Translations under genes and position numbers: made by a program
Assembly (NCBI RefSeq): GCF_029891735.1
Contig: NZ_JANQDH010000034.1
Span: 1 to 58,273 of the forward strand
DNA length: 58,273 nt
Direction of reading: 5' to 3'
Source of the DNA: Chrysosporum bergii ANA360D
GTDB lineage: Bacteria; Cyanobacteriota; Cyanobacteriia; Cyanobacteriales; Nostocaceae
Notes under the pieces: model-generated
What the model was told of the DNA's origin: nothing
What the model saw: only the letters and a program-made list of their open reading frames with translations
Database searches by the model: none
Part shown: in pieces, positions 30,286 to 40,836 of the stretch
How the letters are laid out: every line of letters begins with the position of its first letter
How positions within the stretch are numbered: position 1 is the stretch's first letter

Positions 30286-30317
30286 AACTTTAAAAGTGTG
30301 GAGTGAAGGGAAATTCT

Positions 30318-31421
30318 GTGGACGCTAAATTGTCTCCTAACCAAGGATTAAACATTTCTGGTATTAGATTAGCTTCTGGTTTGATGGCGGCCCTGAGTGT
30401 GGCAGCACTGATACTAGATTGGCTAAGTAACAGAACACCCTGGCAAAGTATGTCACTGACTTTACCATTGTTGCTGTCGGCGCTGATTTCAGGTGTGATG
30501 GGCTTTTTAGTAATACCAATGCTGCAAGCACTGAAAACAGGGCAAGTGATCCGGGAAGATGGACCCCAAGCCCATTTAAAAAAGGCTGGTACTCCTACTA
30601 TGGGGGGTATATTCTTTGTCCCTGTGGGTGTGGTGACGGGCTGCTTGTTGTCTAATTTTGCCACAGAAGTGCTGGCTGTGTCTGCTTTGACTTTAAGTTA
30701 TGGGTTGGTGGGCTGGCTGGATGATTGGCAAATTCTGCGGCGCAAATCAAATAAGGGCATATCCCCTAGGATGAAACTGGCTTTGCAAATTGCGTTTGCT
30801 GTGATGTTTTGTCTGTGGGTAATGTCTACTGAACATTCTCATTTGACAAGTATTGCCTTACCTTGGGTTAGTTTTGCACTGCCTTTAGGATTTTTATTTT
30901 GGCCTTTAGCTGGCTTTGTGTTGGTGGCGGAAAGTAACGCTACTAATTTAACTGATGGTGTGGATGGTTTAGCTGCGGGAACTGTGGCTATTGCTTTACT
31001 GGGTTTGGGTGCGGTCATTGCGCCAAGTTACCCTGGATTGATGATCTTTTGTGCTGGATTAAGCGGTGGCTGCTTGGGTTTTTTAGCGCATAACCGCAAC
31101 CCGGCCCGGGTATTCATGGGTGATACTGGTTCGTTGGCTCTGGGGGGGGCTTTGGCTGCGGTGGCGTTACTAACTAATAGTTTAGTAGTGCTATTTATTC
31201 TCAGTGGGGTATTTTTTGTGGAAACTCTTTCTGTAATAGCCCAAGTGAGTTATTACAAGGCTACTAAGGGGGCGGATGGTAAAGGTAAGCGTTTGTTCAA
31301 AATGGCTCCTTTACACCATCACCTAGAATTAAGTGGCTGGTCGGAATTGCAGGTTGTAGCGGTATTTTACATTATCGCTGGGATTTTGGCGATTCTTTGT
31401 TTAGCGATCGCACGTTTTTAA
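30318..31421 (+). CDS. mraY: Phospho-N-acetylmuramoyl-pentapeptide transferase
   Basis: Makes lipid I of peptidoglycan on the inner face of the plasma membrane. About ten hydrophobic helices. Conserved motifs: KKAGTPTMGG, SYGLVGWLDDW (Asp pair), NATNLTDGVDGLAAG and FMGDTGSLALGG, then APLHHHLE near the end. The GTG at 30318 is preferred to the GTG at 30303: it starts the family-like MDAKLSPNQGLNISG and has AAGGG upstream. 367 residues. Confidence 0.96.
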   Translation: MDAKLSPNQGLNISGIRLASGLMAALSVAALILDWLSNRTPWQSMSLTLPLLLSALISGVMGFLVIPMLQALKTGQVIREDGPQAHLKKAGTPTMGGIFFVPVGVVTGCLLSNFATEVLAVSALTLSYGLVGWLDDWQILRRKSNKGISPRMKLALQIAFAVMFCLWVMSTEHSHLTSIALPWVSFALPLGFLFWPLAGFVLVAESNATNLTDGVDGLAAGTVAIALLGLGAVIAPSYPGLMIFCAGLSGGCLGFLAHNRNPARVFMGDTGSLALGGALAAVALLTNSLVVLFILSGVFFVETLSVIAQVSYYKATKGADGKGKRLFKMAPLHHHLELSGWSELQVVAVFYIIAGILAILCLAIARF

Positions 31422-31462
31422 GATTTTGCCAATTTTTAACAAACTAGTTTAAGAAGCTATCA

Positions 31463-31488
31463 CCCCCTGCTGAGTCTGGGGGTTTTTT
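31463..31488 (+). terminator. Intrinsic terminator after mraY
   Basis: CCCCC (31463-31467) and GGGGG (31478-31482) form a stem with a 10-base loop, followed by six T residues (31483-31488). It is 42 bases after the mraY stop. Confidence 0.8.
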
Positions 31489-31589
31489 CAGCCTTGTAGT
31501 CTAGGATGGGAATGTAGAGACAACTGATGAATTGCCCCTACAAAAGTGCTATGGGACACACATTTGCACTGTGTCAATATCCACAGTAT

Positions 31590-31928
31590 CTATTCAGATT
31601 TGTTAAATTCCAAATCATTTTGTTCTGCATATCGTTCCATGAAGCGCATAAAGCGATCCCATTCTGCGGCGGATTTCATTAGATGAAGTGCTTCTAGGGC
31701 TTCTGGTTTACCGTTAATAAACTTACCTTTTACTTCGCGGGTAACTATTTCTCCTTCTTCGTCAATTAAATACATCCCGGTAATATCTTCGGTGCTACCT
31801 TGTGCTAATATTTGGGGGTTTTTAAAGATAAATGTTGCTGTACCACTGTCGCCACTGCGCGATCGCGTTAAGCGTACCTCTGGAATTACTTTTTCGTCAA
31901 TACCTCTAGAAAACTGGATTTTGACCAT
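31590..31928 (-). CDS. psb28: Photosystem II assembly factor Psb28
   Basis: 112 residues, the usual size. [45 protein letters not shown] and [19 protein letters not shown] are the Psb28 landmarks. It binds the cytosolic face of photosystem II assembly intermediates, near CP47 and cytochrome b559. Convergent with mraY across the terminator. Confidence 0.95.
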   Translation of the reverse strand: MVKIQFSRGIDEKVIPEVRLTRSRSGDSGTATFIFKNPQILAQGSTEDITGMYLIDEEGEIVTREVKGKFINGKPEALEALHLMKSAAEWDRFMRFMERYAEQNDLEFNKSE

Positions 31929-32192
31929 GATCTGTGTATTTAAAGTTTTGTAATGGGTTGATTTACTATTCTCTCATTTTTCGGTCAATGCTGAAAGCCC
32001 TGTGGTTGAGATTTTATGAAAAACTTTTTATCTGTAGCCTAGATGATATTTTTTGTGAACTTGTGGGTATTCTAAATAGTGATATGAAACTAATTAATTT
32101 AAATTTATACTTGATACTCCTCACATCTAAAAGCCGGGGGATTATTGAATAGTCCACAAACGAACCGTCAAAAATCACAACATAAGGTTTAT

Positions 32193-35100
32193 ATGAATAG
32201 CAATACTGATATAAAAAACAAACTACAGGAATGCCAACAGGATAACGATAATTGGCAATTAACCACACCAGTGGCTTTAATCATATTTAACCGACCAGAA
32301 ACCACGGCCAAGGTATTTGCAGCCATTCGCCAAGCAAAACCGCCTAAGTTATTAGTTATCGCCGATGGACCGAGACTTAATCACCCAGGGGAAGCAGAAC
32401 AATGTGCCGCAGCCAGAGCCATAATTAATCAAGTTGATTGGCAGTGTGAGGTATTAACTAACTACTCTGATGTAAATTTAGGTTGTCGTCAAAGAGTTAG
32501 TAGTGGTTTAGACTGGGTGTTTGACCAGGTAGAAACAGCAATTATATTAGAAGATGACTGTTTGCCCCATCATAGTTTTTTCCGATACTGTCAGGAATTG
32601 TTAATAAAATATGATGATGAACAGCGCATTATGATGATTTCTGGTGATAACTTCCAATTTGGACGTAATCCAACAGAATATAGTTATTACTTCTCTCGTT
32701 ATGTTCATTGTTGGGGTTGGGCAACTTGGCGCAGGGCTTGGAAAAAGTATGATGATTCCATGGAGCTATGGCCAGAGTTAAAAAATCATGGTTGGTTACA
32801 TGATTTACTGTCCCACCAGCAAGCTGCTGATTTTTGGTCAGGAGTGTTTCAAGCTACCTATAACAAGTCAAACCCGTGGGATCTTGTCTGGGAATACACC
32901 CTTTGGCTGAATCATGGCTTAACTATCTTACCCCAGGTTAACTTGGTTTCTAATCTTGGGTTCGGTTCTGGCACTCATACAACAATGAAGGATAGCCCCT
33001 TGGCTAATATGGCGGTGGAACCCATGAATTTTCCCATGCAACATCCTCCAATCATCGAGAGACATATTGCGGCTGATGACTTTACTGAACAAACACAATA
33101 CAGTGGCACTAGAACCACCAAAACACCAACAAAACCTGTCTGGCTCTCACCAAAATGTAAAATTTGCCATTCGGACTCTCATTATTTTGCCACTGCCAAA
33201 GTGTTGCAAAAATATGATGTAAATTATTTTCAATGTTCTAACTGTGGTTTCGTACAAACAGAACAGCCCTACTGGTTACAAGAAGCTTATTCTCAGGCGA
33301 TCGCTATTAGTGATGTTGGCTTAGTGTATCGTAATAATATAATGGCAGATATTACTGGGAAATTGTTGTTCAAGTATTTTAATCATGAAGCTAAGTTTCT
33401 AGATTATGGAGGGGGATATGGGCTATTTGTCCGGTTAATGAGAGATAAAGGCTTTGATTTTTACTGGTTTGATAGGTTTTGTCAAAATATATTTGCCCAG
33501 GAATTTGAATTACAGGAAAATGCTCAAGCCAATTTAGAAGTAATTACTGCTTTTGAGTTATTTGAACATTTAACTAATCCTAGGCAAGAAGTCAAAGAAA
33601 TTATTGATTTATGTCCTAATATATTATTTAGTACAGAGTTATTACCAGAAGATAATCCCAGACCAGGCCAGTGGTGGTATTACGCTCCCCATGAAGGACA
33701 ACACATTTCAATATATACGCGCAAATCCTTAGAAATATTAGCAAGTAATTACCATCTGAAACTATATACTAATGGCAAGTCTTTACACTTATTGACGGAA
33801 AGAGAAAATTTACCCCAAGATATGTTTGTAAAATTAACGAACAATAAATTGCGCCCTCCTGAAAAACAATCACTATTGATGCGTGATTTTAATCAAGTCA
33901 TTAATAAAAAAAATCTCAACACTCAAGTGTTAAATATTACTAAATCGATTAAGTCGATAAACATTACACAAATTAAACAACCAATAATAATTATTGATGG
34001 AGTATTTTTTCAATTATATAATACAGGAATTGCCAGGGTATGGCGCAGTTTATTAGCACAATGGGCAAGCAGTGAATTTGCCGGGCATATATTAGTTTTA
34101 GACAGAGCCAATACTGCACCCCAAATTAATGGTATTCGTTATCGAAGTATTCCAGCCTACGATTATAACAATACTGAAGCTGATAAACAAATGTTGCAAA
34201 AAATATGTGCAGAAGAACAAGGGAAATTATTTATTTCTACCTACTATACCACTCCCATGGAAACCACTTCGGTATTTATGGCCTATGATATGATTCCCGA
34301 GGTATTAGGGAGCAATTTAAATGAACATATGTGGCTTGAAAAACATCATGCCATAAAACACGCATCAGCCTATATTTCTATATCAGAAAACACAGGTCAA
34401 GACCTAAACAAATGTTTTCCTGATATACCTTTAGAATCAATTACCATTGCTCACTGTGGCGTAGATCCTGTTTTCTCTCCTGCTGCTGAAAATGAAATTA
34501 ATAGTTTTAAACATAAGTATGGCATCAACAAACCTTATTTTCTACTGGGTGCTTTACAGGGATATAAAAATTCAATTTTATTTTTTCAAGCCTTCAGTCA
34601 ATTAACCAATAAGCAAAGTTTTGATATTGTAGCTACCGGTGCTGGTAGCCAGTTACCTCAAGAATGGCGACAATATACAGCAGGGTGTACTTTTCATGGA
34701 TTGCAATTAACTGATGAAGAATTAAGATTAGCTTATGCAGGCGCAGTGGCTTTAGTTTACCCATCTAAATATGAAGGTTTTGGACTCCCGGTTTTAGAAG
34801 CATTAGCTTGTGGCTGTCCTGTTATTACCTGTCCTAATGCTTCTATTCCAGAAGTAGCAGGGGAAGCGGCAATATATGTCAATGATGATGATGTCACTGG
34901 ATTAGCTGAGGCTTTATGTGAAGTACAAAAACCAACAGTGAGAAATACTTTAATTAATGCAGGTTTAGACCAGTGTAAAAAGTTTTCTTGGATAAAAATG
35001 GCGGAGATTATTAGTCAAGCTTTAGTTGATGCAACCTTGCTATTTTTGAATCTGAGAGAAATTAACTATATCATTTTCCCTGACTGGACGCAACCGGAGG

Positions 35101-35438
35101 ACAAAGTGGGTTTAGAGTTACAGGGGGTAATACAAACATTAGCCACTCATCCTGAACATGAAAAAATTACCCTAATTATTAACGCACGTAACATTGCTGC
35201 TGAGGATGCAGAAATGTTTTTAGCCAGTGTAGTAATGAATTTGCTGATGGAGAGCGTAGATATTAATAATACCATAAATATCTCTATTATGGATGAGTTA
35301 GGAGATATCCAATGGCAATCTTTATTACCTCGAATTTACGGGAGATTAATTCTTGATAATGAGGATGAAGTAGCTTTAGATCAACTGTCAGGTAGCAAGT
35401 TAGAAAGTTATCAATTGGATAGCTTGGCTCAAATGTGA
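32193..35438 (+). CDS. Giant tri-modular protein: GT-A glycosyltransferase + methyltransferase + GT4
   Basis: 1081 residues from ATG 32193 (AAGG site upstream; TTG 32145 is an unsupported extension). Domain 1 (about 20-290): glycosyltransferase with VALIIFNRPETTAKVF and ILEDDCLPHHSFF (EDD metal site). Domain 2 (about 310-560): zinc-knuckle methyltransferase with CKIC/CSNCGF cysteine pairs and the SAM loop FLDYGGGYGLFVRLM. Domain 3 (about 600-960): GT4 with KYEGFGLPVLEALACGCPVI. A 110-residue tail (FPDWTQPEDKVGLELQG, then WQSLLPRIYGRLIL) is one I recall at the end of several cyanobacterial glycosyltransferases. Such fusions assemble O-antigen or protein glycans; the target here is unknown. Confidence 0.8.
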   Translation: MNSNTDIKNKLQECQQDNDNWQLTTPVALIIFNRPETTAKVFAAIRQAKPPKLLVIADGPRLNHPGEAEQCAAARAIINQVDWQCEVLTNYSDVNLGCRQRVSSGLDWVFDQVETAIILEDDCLPHHSFFRYCQELLIKYDDEQRIMMISGDNFQFGRNPTEYSYYFSRYVHCWGWATWRRAWKKYDDSMELWPELKNHGWLHDLLSHQQAADFWSGVFQATYNKSNPWDLVWEYTLWLNHGLTILPQVNLVSNLGFGSGTHTTMKDSPLANMAVEPMNFPMQHPPIIERHIAADDFTEQTQYSGTRTTKTPTKPVWLSPKCKICHSDSHYFATAKVLQKYDVNYFQCSNCGFVQTEQPYWLQEAYSQAIAISDVGLVYRNNIMADITGKLLFKYFNHEAKFLDYGGGYGLFVRLMRDKGFDFYWFDRFCQNIFAQEFELQENAQANLEVITAFELFEHLTNPRQEVKEIIDLCPNILFSTELLPEDNPRPGQWWYYAPHEGQHISIYTRKSLEILASNYHLKLYTNGKSLHLLTERENLPQDMFVKLTNNKLRPPEKQSLLMRDFNQVINKKNLNTQVLNITKSIKSINITQIKQPIIIIDGVFFQLYNTGIARVWRSLLAQWASSEFAGHILVLDRANTAPQINGIRYRSIPAYDYNNTEADKQMLQKICAEEQGKLFISTYYTTPMETTSVFMAYDMIPEVLGSNLNEHMWLEKHHAIKHASAYISISENTGQDLNKCFPDIPLESITIAHCGVDPVFSPAAENEINSFKHKYGINKPYFLLGALQGYKNSILFFQAFSQLTNKQSFDIVATGAGSQLPQEWRQYTAGCTFHGLQLTDEELRLAYAGAVALVYPSKYEGFGLPVLEALACGCPVITCPNASIPEVAGEAAIYVNDDDVTGLAEALCEVQKPTVRNTLINAGLDQCKKFSWIKMAEIISQALVDATLLFLNLREINYIIFPDWTQPEDKVGLELQGVIQTLATHPEHEKITLIINARNIAAEDAEMFLASVVMNLLMESVDINNTINISIMDELGDIQWQSLLPRIYGRLILDNEDEVALDQLSGSKLESYQLDSLAQM

Positions 35439-35544
35439 CCGGATGTTTTAATTAGGGATCAGGTGTACTATAATTAAATTTCCCACTTGTCAAACATCTT
35501 CTGCTCAGAATTTGAGAACAAATTTACCGATTTATATAGTAATT

Positions 35545-38451
35545 ATGGACTATCAAAGATTTCAACTACAGTTACCTGAACTATTTAATAATTGGGGAGA
35601 AGCAGCTTGTCATCCTAAATCAGACATTTTTCAATCTATCCTGACACAAGTTAATGGTATGATATCTCCTAATGTTATGCAACTGTTAAATTTTGCTGTA
35701 TCTTGTCTGGATGAAGATGAAATTTACTGTGAAATTGGGACATTTCCAGGAGCAAGTTTAATATCAGCACTAATAAATAATCCAGATAAAAAAGCCTATG
35801 CAGTGGATGATTTTTCTGAATTAGATATAGAAAGCGACAATTTAGAAAAGTTAGCGAATAATATAGAAAAATTCAATGTTGCTAATCAAGTATTTTTTTG
35901 TTATCAAGGTTTTGAAGAATTTTTTAGGGAATTTAAAAACGAAGAATTGACAGATAAAATCGGTGTATATTTTTATGATGCCAGTCAAAACTACCGTTCT
36001 TATTTACTAGGATTACTTGCTGTTCAAACAGTCATTAGTCCTCAGTGTATCATGATCATTACCAATTGTCAATGGCAATCTTGCCAACAAGCTGTGAGAG
36101 ATTTTGTTGCTACTCATTCCGCAGCCAGATTAATGTTAGATTTTGCTGATGAAGATTATTTATTATGGAATGGCATACAAATATTAAGTTGGGATATTTA
36201 CAGAGATTTATCTGATGATATGACCTTAGACTGCCCAATTCAAGAATCTATCAATAACATTACAAAACTAGAAATAGCAAATTTTGTTGATTCTCAAGCC
36301 TCAAAAGCATCATTTTTATTTAAAAATAAACAGTATCTCCAAGCAGAGAAAATATATTTAAACCTATTGCAAGTTAATAAAAGTAATGCTAATATTTGGC
36401 ACAACTTAGGGATTTTATATTATGAAAAAGGAGAATATTTACAAGCACTAGATTGTTTAAATCAAACGTTAAAAATTGATGATCGTCAAGGCATATATCA
36501 TTATACAAGTGGTTTGATATTAGAGAAAGTCCAAATTGACCAAGCTATACAGGCTTATGAAACAGCTATTAAACTAGACCCCAATTTAATTGATGCTTAT
36601 AATAATTTAGGAAATATTTTTTTAGGAAAAAATGAATTAGATAAGGCAGAATTTTTTTTTAAAAAAGCTATTAGCGCTAACCCATTGCATTTTGGTGGAC
36701 ATCTTAACTTAGGTAATTTATATTTAATAAATTACCGCAATATTAATGGAGCAATTTTATGTTATAAAAAGGCATTCGATCTTCAACCAAAAAGTGCTGA
36801 TATTTTAGATAAATTAAGCTTGGCATATAAACTAAAAAACTGTCAATTAGAGTCTTTATTCTACAAAGGATTTTCCTATTTTCAACAAGGTGAATTTGAA
36901 GAAGCTATTCAACTGTATAAACAGGTAATCAGTATTAATCCTGAAGCTAACAACTCATACTTACATTTATTACGCAGCTTACACGCATTAGGCAAAACAA
37001 AAGAAGCTATTGAAGAAAGCCAATCAGTATTACATTTATTACCAAATAATTTACTAATTCAAATAGCCAGTTTGCGGGTCTTACCTCCTCTATACCAAGA
37101 TATAGAAGAAATAGAAGCTTGTAGAAAATATTTTAAGGCGGGATTAGAGTCATTAGGGCAAAATCCCGACTTAGATACAGAGATAAATTCTAAAAATGTC
37201 TTGGAGGTTATTGGTAAGCAAACAAATTTTTATTTAGCATATCAATGTCAAAATGATGTAGATTTACAAAGAAAGTATGGGCAGATAGTCCATCAAATCA
37301 TGGCCGCCCATTATCCTCAATGGTGTAAAGATTTACCATTTACCCATCTGCAACCAGGAGAGAAAATTAGAGTAGGTTACGTTTCTAGTCATTTGTATAA
37401 TCATAATGGTGCAAATGGTTCTTTAGGATGGATTAAAAATCATAATCGCCAGAATTTCCAAGTTTACTGTTATCATGTTGGAGGGTATAGAGATGAGGTA
37501 ACAGAACAGTTTCGATTATATAGTTATTCTTTTGTGCATATGCCCAATGATTTAGAGGCAATTTGTAAACAAATTATTATTGATAAACTGCACATTTTAG
37601 TATTTCCTGCCATTGGGATGAACCCGATAGATGCACAGCTGGCTAGTTTGCGATTAGCACCTGTTCAATGTATGGGGTGGGGACATCCTATAACCTCTGG
37701 GTTATCTACAGTTGACTATTATTTATCTAGTGAATTGATGGAACCTGAAAATGCTCAAGAACATTATTCAGAAACCCTAATCACCTTGCCAAATATAAGT
37801 ATCTGTTATGAAAAGCCACTTTTACCTAAACTTAAGAAAACTCGTACAGAATGGGGGATAGCTGAAAATTCTATTGTTTATTTGAGTTGTCAGTCTACTT
37901 TTAAGTATTTACCACAATATGATTATATTTTCCCGGCGATCGCCAAACAAGTAACCAATGCCAAATTTTTATTTATCTCAGCACCAGAAGGTAAATATAT
38001 CACAAATCTATTTCGTCAACGTTTGCAAAAAGCATTTGCTAAATTGGGTTTAGATAGTGAACAGTATTGTATTATCTTACCAAGACAAAGCCATGATGAA
38101 TTTTTGCAATTATATCTAATTAGTGATGTTTACTTGGATACCTTGGGTTGGAATGGAGGATTTACAACTTTAAGTGCGATCGCCTCTAATTTACCTATAG
38201 TTACCTGTCCAGGTGAATTTATGCGTGGTCGTCATTCCTATGCTTTCTTAAAAATGTTAGGTATCACTGATACTATAGCTAATTCAGAAGCAGAATATAT
38301 AGAGATAGCAGTTAAATTAGGATTAGATTCTCATTGGCGCTATAGCATCGCCGAAAGAATCAGTCAAAGTCACCATCGTGTTTTTGATGATAAAACCTGT
38401 GTTACGGCTTTAGAAGCATTTTATCAACAGGTGATAAATGAGAAATGTTAG
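35545..38451 (+). CDS. Methyltransferase-like + TPR + SPINDLY/OGT-like glycosyltransferase
   Basis: 968 residues from ATG 35545 (TTG 35512 is a weaker start). Residues 1-230 look like a class I methyltransferase of the cephalosporin-hydroxylase-like kind (YCEIGTFPGASLISAL, AYAVDDFSELD). Five or more TPRs follow (about 265-480: ANIWHNLGILYYEKGEYLQA, LIDAYNNLGNIFLGKNELDK). The C-terminal 370 residues are a GT41-type catalytic domain: IRVGYVSSHLYNHNGANGSL, APVQCMGWGHPITSGLSTVD and DTLGWNGGFTTLSAIASNLP. GT41 enzymes transfer GlcNAc (or fucose, glucose) to Ser/Thr or Asn of proteins. It follows the tri-modular gene by about 100 bases and is convergent with a second OGT-like gene. Confidence 0.82.
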   Translation: MDYQRFQLQLPELFNNWGEAACHPKSDIFQSILTQVNGMISPNVMQLLNFAVSCLDEDEIYCEIGTFPGASLISALINNPDKKAYAVDDFSELDIESDNLEKLANNIEKFNVANQVFFCYQGFEEFFREFKNEELTDKIGVYFYDASQNYRSYLLGLLAVQTVISPQCIMIITNCQWQSCQQAVRDFVATHSAARLMLDFADEDYLLWNGIQILSWDIYRDLSDDMTLDCPIQESINNITKLEIANFVDSQASKASFLFKNKQYLQAEKIYLNLLQVNKSNANIWHNLGILYYEKGEYLQALDCLNQTLKIDDRQGIYHYTSGLILEKVQIDQAIQAYETAIKLDPNLIDAYNNLGNIFLGKNELDKAEFFFKKAISANPLHFGGHLNLGNLYLINYRNINGAILCYKKAFDLQPKSADILDKLSLAYKLKNCQLESLFYKGFSYFQQGEFEEAIQLYKQVISINPEANNSYLHLLRSLHALGKTKEAIEESQSVLHLLPNNLLIQIASLRVLPPLYQDIEEIEACRKYFKAGLESLGQNPDLDTEINSKNVLEVIGKQTNFYLAYQCQNDVDLQRKYGQIVHQIMAAHYPQWCKDLPFTHLQPGEKIRVGYVSSHLYNHNGANGSLGWIKNHNRQNFQVYCYHVGGYRDEVTEQFRLYSYSFVHMPNDLEAICKQIIIDKLHILVFPAIGMNPIDAQLASLRLAPVQCMGWGHPITSGLSTVDYYLSSELMEPENAQEHYSETLITLPNISICYEKPLLPKLKKTRTEWGIAENSIVYLSCQSTFKYLPQYDYIFPAIAKQVTNAKFLFISAPEGKYITNLFRQRLQKAFAKLGLDSEQYCIILPRQSHDEFLQLYLISDVYLDTLGWNGGFTTLSAIASNLPIVTCPGEFMRGRHSYAFLKMLGITDTIANSEAEYIEIAVKLGLDSHWRYSIAERISQSHHRVFDDKTCVTALEAFYQQVINEKC

Positions 38452-38505
38452 TGTGTTGGTAGTCAGGACTTGAATGCTGGGTCACTAGGAAGTATTTACT
38501 GTTAC

Positions 38506-40698
38506 CTATTTTTCCACATACTTTTGCCACATTTGTTGATAAGCATTCTCCATTTCCTGGGCAAATTTTTTACCATTCCATAGGGGTGAGGTTTGTTTTG
38601 ACTGTCGCAACTTCCACGCTATTTGTTGTCTTAATTTTTCGTCTTTACCTAACCTTACACCCCATTCTATATACTCTGCATCACTCCAGGCTAAACCTTC
38701 TGTAACTCCCACATTCATCATCATGGTATAGCTGTTACGGGCTGCAAATTGTTCTCCCACTCTGGTTACTAAAGGTATACCCATCCACAGAGTTTCTAGG
38801 GTGGTGGTTGCACCGTTGTAGGGGTAGGTATCTAAAATTATATCAGCAATGGCTAAATTAGCGCGGTGTTCTGTATCTGTGGGTGCAGCAGGTAAAAATC
38901 TTAAGCATTCTAAATCAACTCCCTCTGCTTCAGCAATGGGGGTGATAAAGTCTTGTAAATCTTGATGATTAGCACGATGACTTTTAAGGAGAAAATAACT
39001 ATGAGGAACTTGTTTAATAATTTGCATTTGTAACCGGATATTATGCGGATTACGTTTTAATCCGGTTTGGGAACTATAATAAACAACCCCGTCATTAGGA
39101 ATATTTAAAGATTCTCTACTAATAGTTGGTGTTCCCACAATAAAGCCGTCAATACCAATATAATTTTTAGGTAGTCGCCAAATCTTCTCAGTATAATAAT
39201 CTTGGGCTGATTGTGGTAAAACATAGTGATCAGCAATAAAATAATCAACCGTGGGAAAACCAGTAGCATCATAGCCTAACCAACTAACTTGAATAGGTGC
39301 TGGTTTAAGGGCTAAAATAGCACAACTACCATAGGAAGTTAAACTATCTAAATCTACCAAAATATCTATTTCATCTTGGTTAATTTTATCTGCCATTCCC
39401 ACCATAGAGAGACATTCTTGATGAAAACGCTCACCAAATTCTTGTTTATAAGCTTGTTGTTTTGGGTCGTTAATATTCTCTCGTGAAGAATATAAATAAA
39501 TATCAAATTGCTGCCGATTATGATATTTTAATAACCACCACGCCAAAATACCAACAGAGTGCGTGCGAAAACATTCTGATAAATAACCTATTCTCAAGGG
39601 ACGTTCACTCAAACCAGGACGAGGGGATTGAAAACGTTTTTGATATTTATCGATATCTTGGGAAAAACTTTTCCATAACATCTGTTGACATAAAGCAGCT
39701 AATTTATTGCGAATTAATCTATTTTCACCGGGATTATCTTCCATGTATAGTAAATAGGAACCAACGGATAAAATTTGAATTAAACTTTCAGGTTTTCTGT
39801 TATTTGTAACAATGTTAGATAACAATAGTTTATATTTTTCATAGGCTTGCACAGATTCTTGCCAACTTTCACAAGCAGTTAATAATCCTTCTAGTAAAGA
39901 ATGATTACCAACTATTTGAGCAATTGGTTCTTGAGCGATTTCTAAATATTTTTTCACCCAATCAATAGACTCTTTGAGATAATTATTCCCCAGAATTTGT
40001 AAAGGTACAATTACTTTTCTAATGCAATCTAAATTATTCGGTTCTAAACGGAGAGCCAATTTGGCAAAATAAACGGAAATATGGTACAGAGAAAACCGAT
40101 AATAGGCTTCAGCCTTCCCGCTTAGTAGTTTAATAATAGTCTTTGATGTGGATAAATGAGGTATAAACGCTTCAACCAATAGCTCAACACAGGGAGGGGG
40201 AGTAACAGGATCAATATGAACTAATTTTTCAATCACCTGAATTAATAATTCTTCCTGAAAAACAGGGGGGTGTGTTAGTTGAGGTATAATAGCAATTAAT
40301 TGATTAATATTTGTTTCCCAGTTTTGAATTTTTAAGTCAATGTCTAGATCAATTATGTTTAAAAGATTATTAATATCATCAGGGATAAATTCTCTCAGGT
40401 GTTGACGAATCACCCAAGCTAGTTGATAGTTAGAGTTGGCTGCTTGTTCTTGAGCAGCATTGGCTAAAATTTTTGTTAACTGTTGCAGCCATTCTGCTGA
40501 CTCCTGTTCTCCAAATTCTAGTATAGGAGTCATCCATGTAATTTGTGCTTCTTCTTCTCTGCCCGCCAATAATAAGGCTAATCCTAAATACCAATAATTA
40601 GTCAATTCTAGGGGATTTTCGATAATTTTCTGTTCATATTCTTGAATGCTAACCAAAGTTGGAGTTGAATAAATTTGATTGTCTAACTGAGTACTCAT
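38506..40698 (-). CDS. TPR-containing SPINDLY/OGT-like glycosyltransferase
   Basis: 730 residues from ATG 40698 (MSTQLDNQIYSTP), chosen because the longer form (40755) adds a stretch unlike the family. The N-terminal 380 residues are helical, TPR-like repeats that are rather degenerate. The C-terminal half is GT41: LRIGYLSECFRTHSVGILAWW, DILVDLDSLTSYGSCAIL, APIQVSWLGYDATGFPTVDY and DTYPYNGATTTLETLWMGIP. Close paralogue in design to the neighbouring gene but without the methyltransferase module. It is 138 bases upstream of the pilin gene's end on the same strand, so a pilin or other surface protein is a reasonable target (inference). Confidence 0.82.
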   Translation of the reverse strand: MSTQLDNQIYSTPTLVSIQEYEQKIIENPLELTNYWYLGLALLLAGREEEAQITWMTPILEFGEQESAEWLQQLTKILANAAQEQAANSNYQLAWVIRQHLREFIPDDINNLLNIIDLDIDLKIQNWETNINQLIAIIPQLTHPPVFQEELLIQVIEKLVHIDPVTPPPCVELLVEAFIPHLSTSKTIIKLLSGKAEAYYRFSLYHISVYFAKLALRLEPNNLDCIRKVIVPLQILGNNYLKESIDWVKKYLEIAQEPIAQIVGNHSLLEGLLTACESWQESVQAYEKYKLLLSNIVTNNRKPESLIQILSVGSYLLYMEDNPGENRLIRNKLAALCQQMLWKSFSQDIDKYQKRFQSPRPGLSERPLRIGYLSECFRTHSVGILAWWLLKYHNRQQFDIYLYSSRENINDPKQQAYKQEFGERFHQECLSMVGMADKINQDEIDILVDLDSLTSYGSCAILALKPAPIQVSWLGYDATGFPTVDYFIADHYVLPQSAQDYYTEKIWRLPKNYIGIDGFIVGTPTISRESLNIPNDGVVYYSSQTGLKRNPHNIRLQMQIIKQVPHSYFLLKSHRANHQDLQDFITPIAEAEGVDLECLRFLPAAPTDTEHRANLAIADIILDTYPYNGATTTLETLWMGIPLVTRVGEQFAARNSYTMMMNVGVTEGLAWSDAEYIEWGVRLGKDEKLRQQIAWKLRQSKQTSPLWNGKKFAQEMENAYQQMWQKYVEK

Positions 40699-40836
40699 GA
40701 TGCAGAACCTGGAAGTGGTTGTTAATTTTATTAAAAGCAATGTAGGAATTAACATCGGTCAATCCCTAGATTAGGTGAAAAAAATGCCAGATGCGCTTCA
40801 ATTCATCTAGCATTGCTAATCACTAAAAATTAAACT

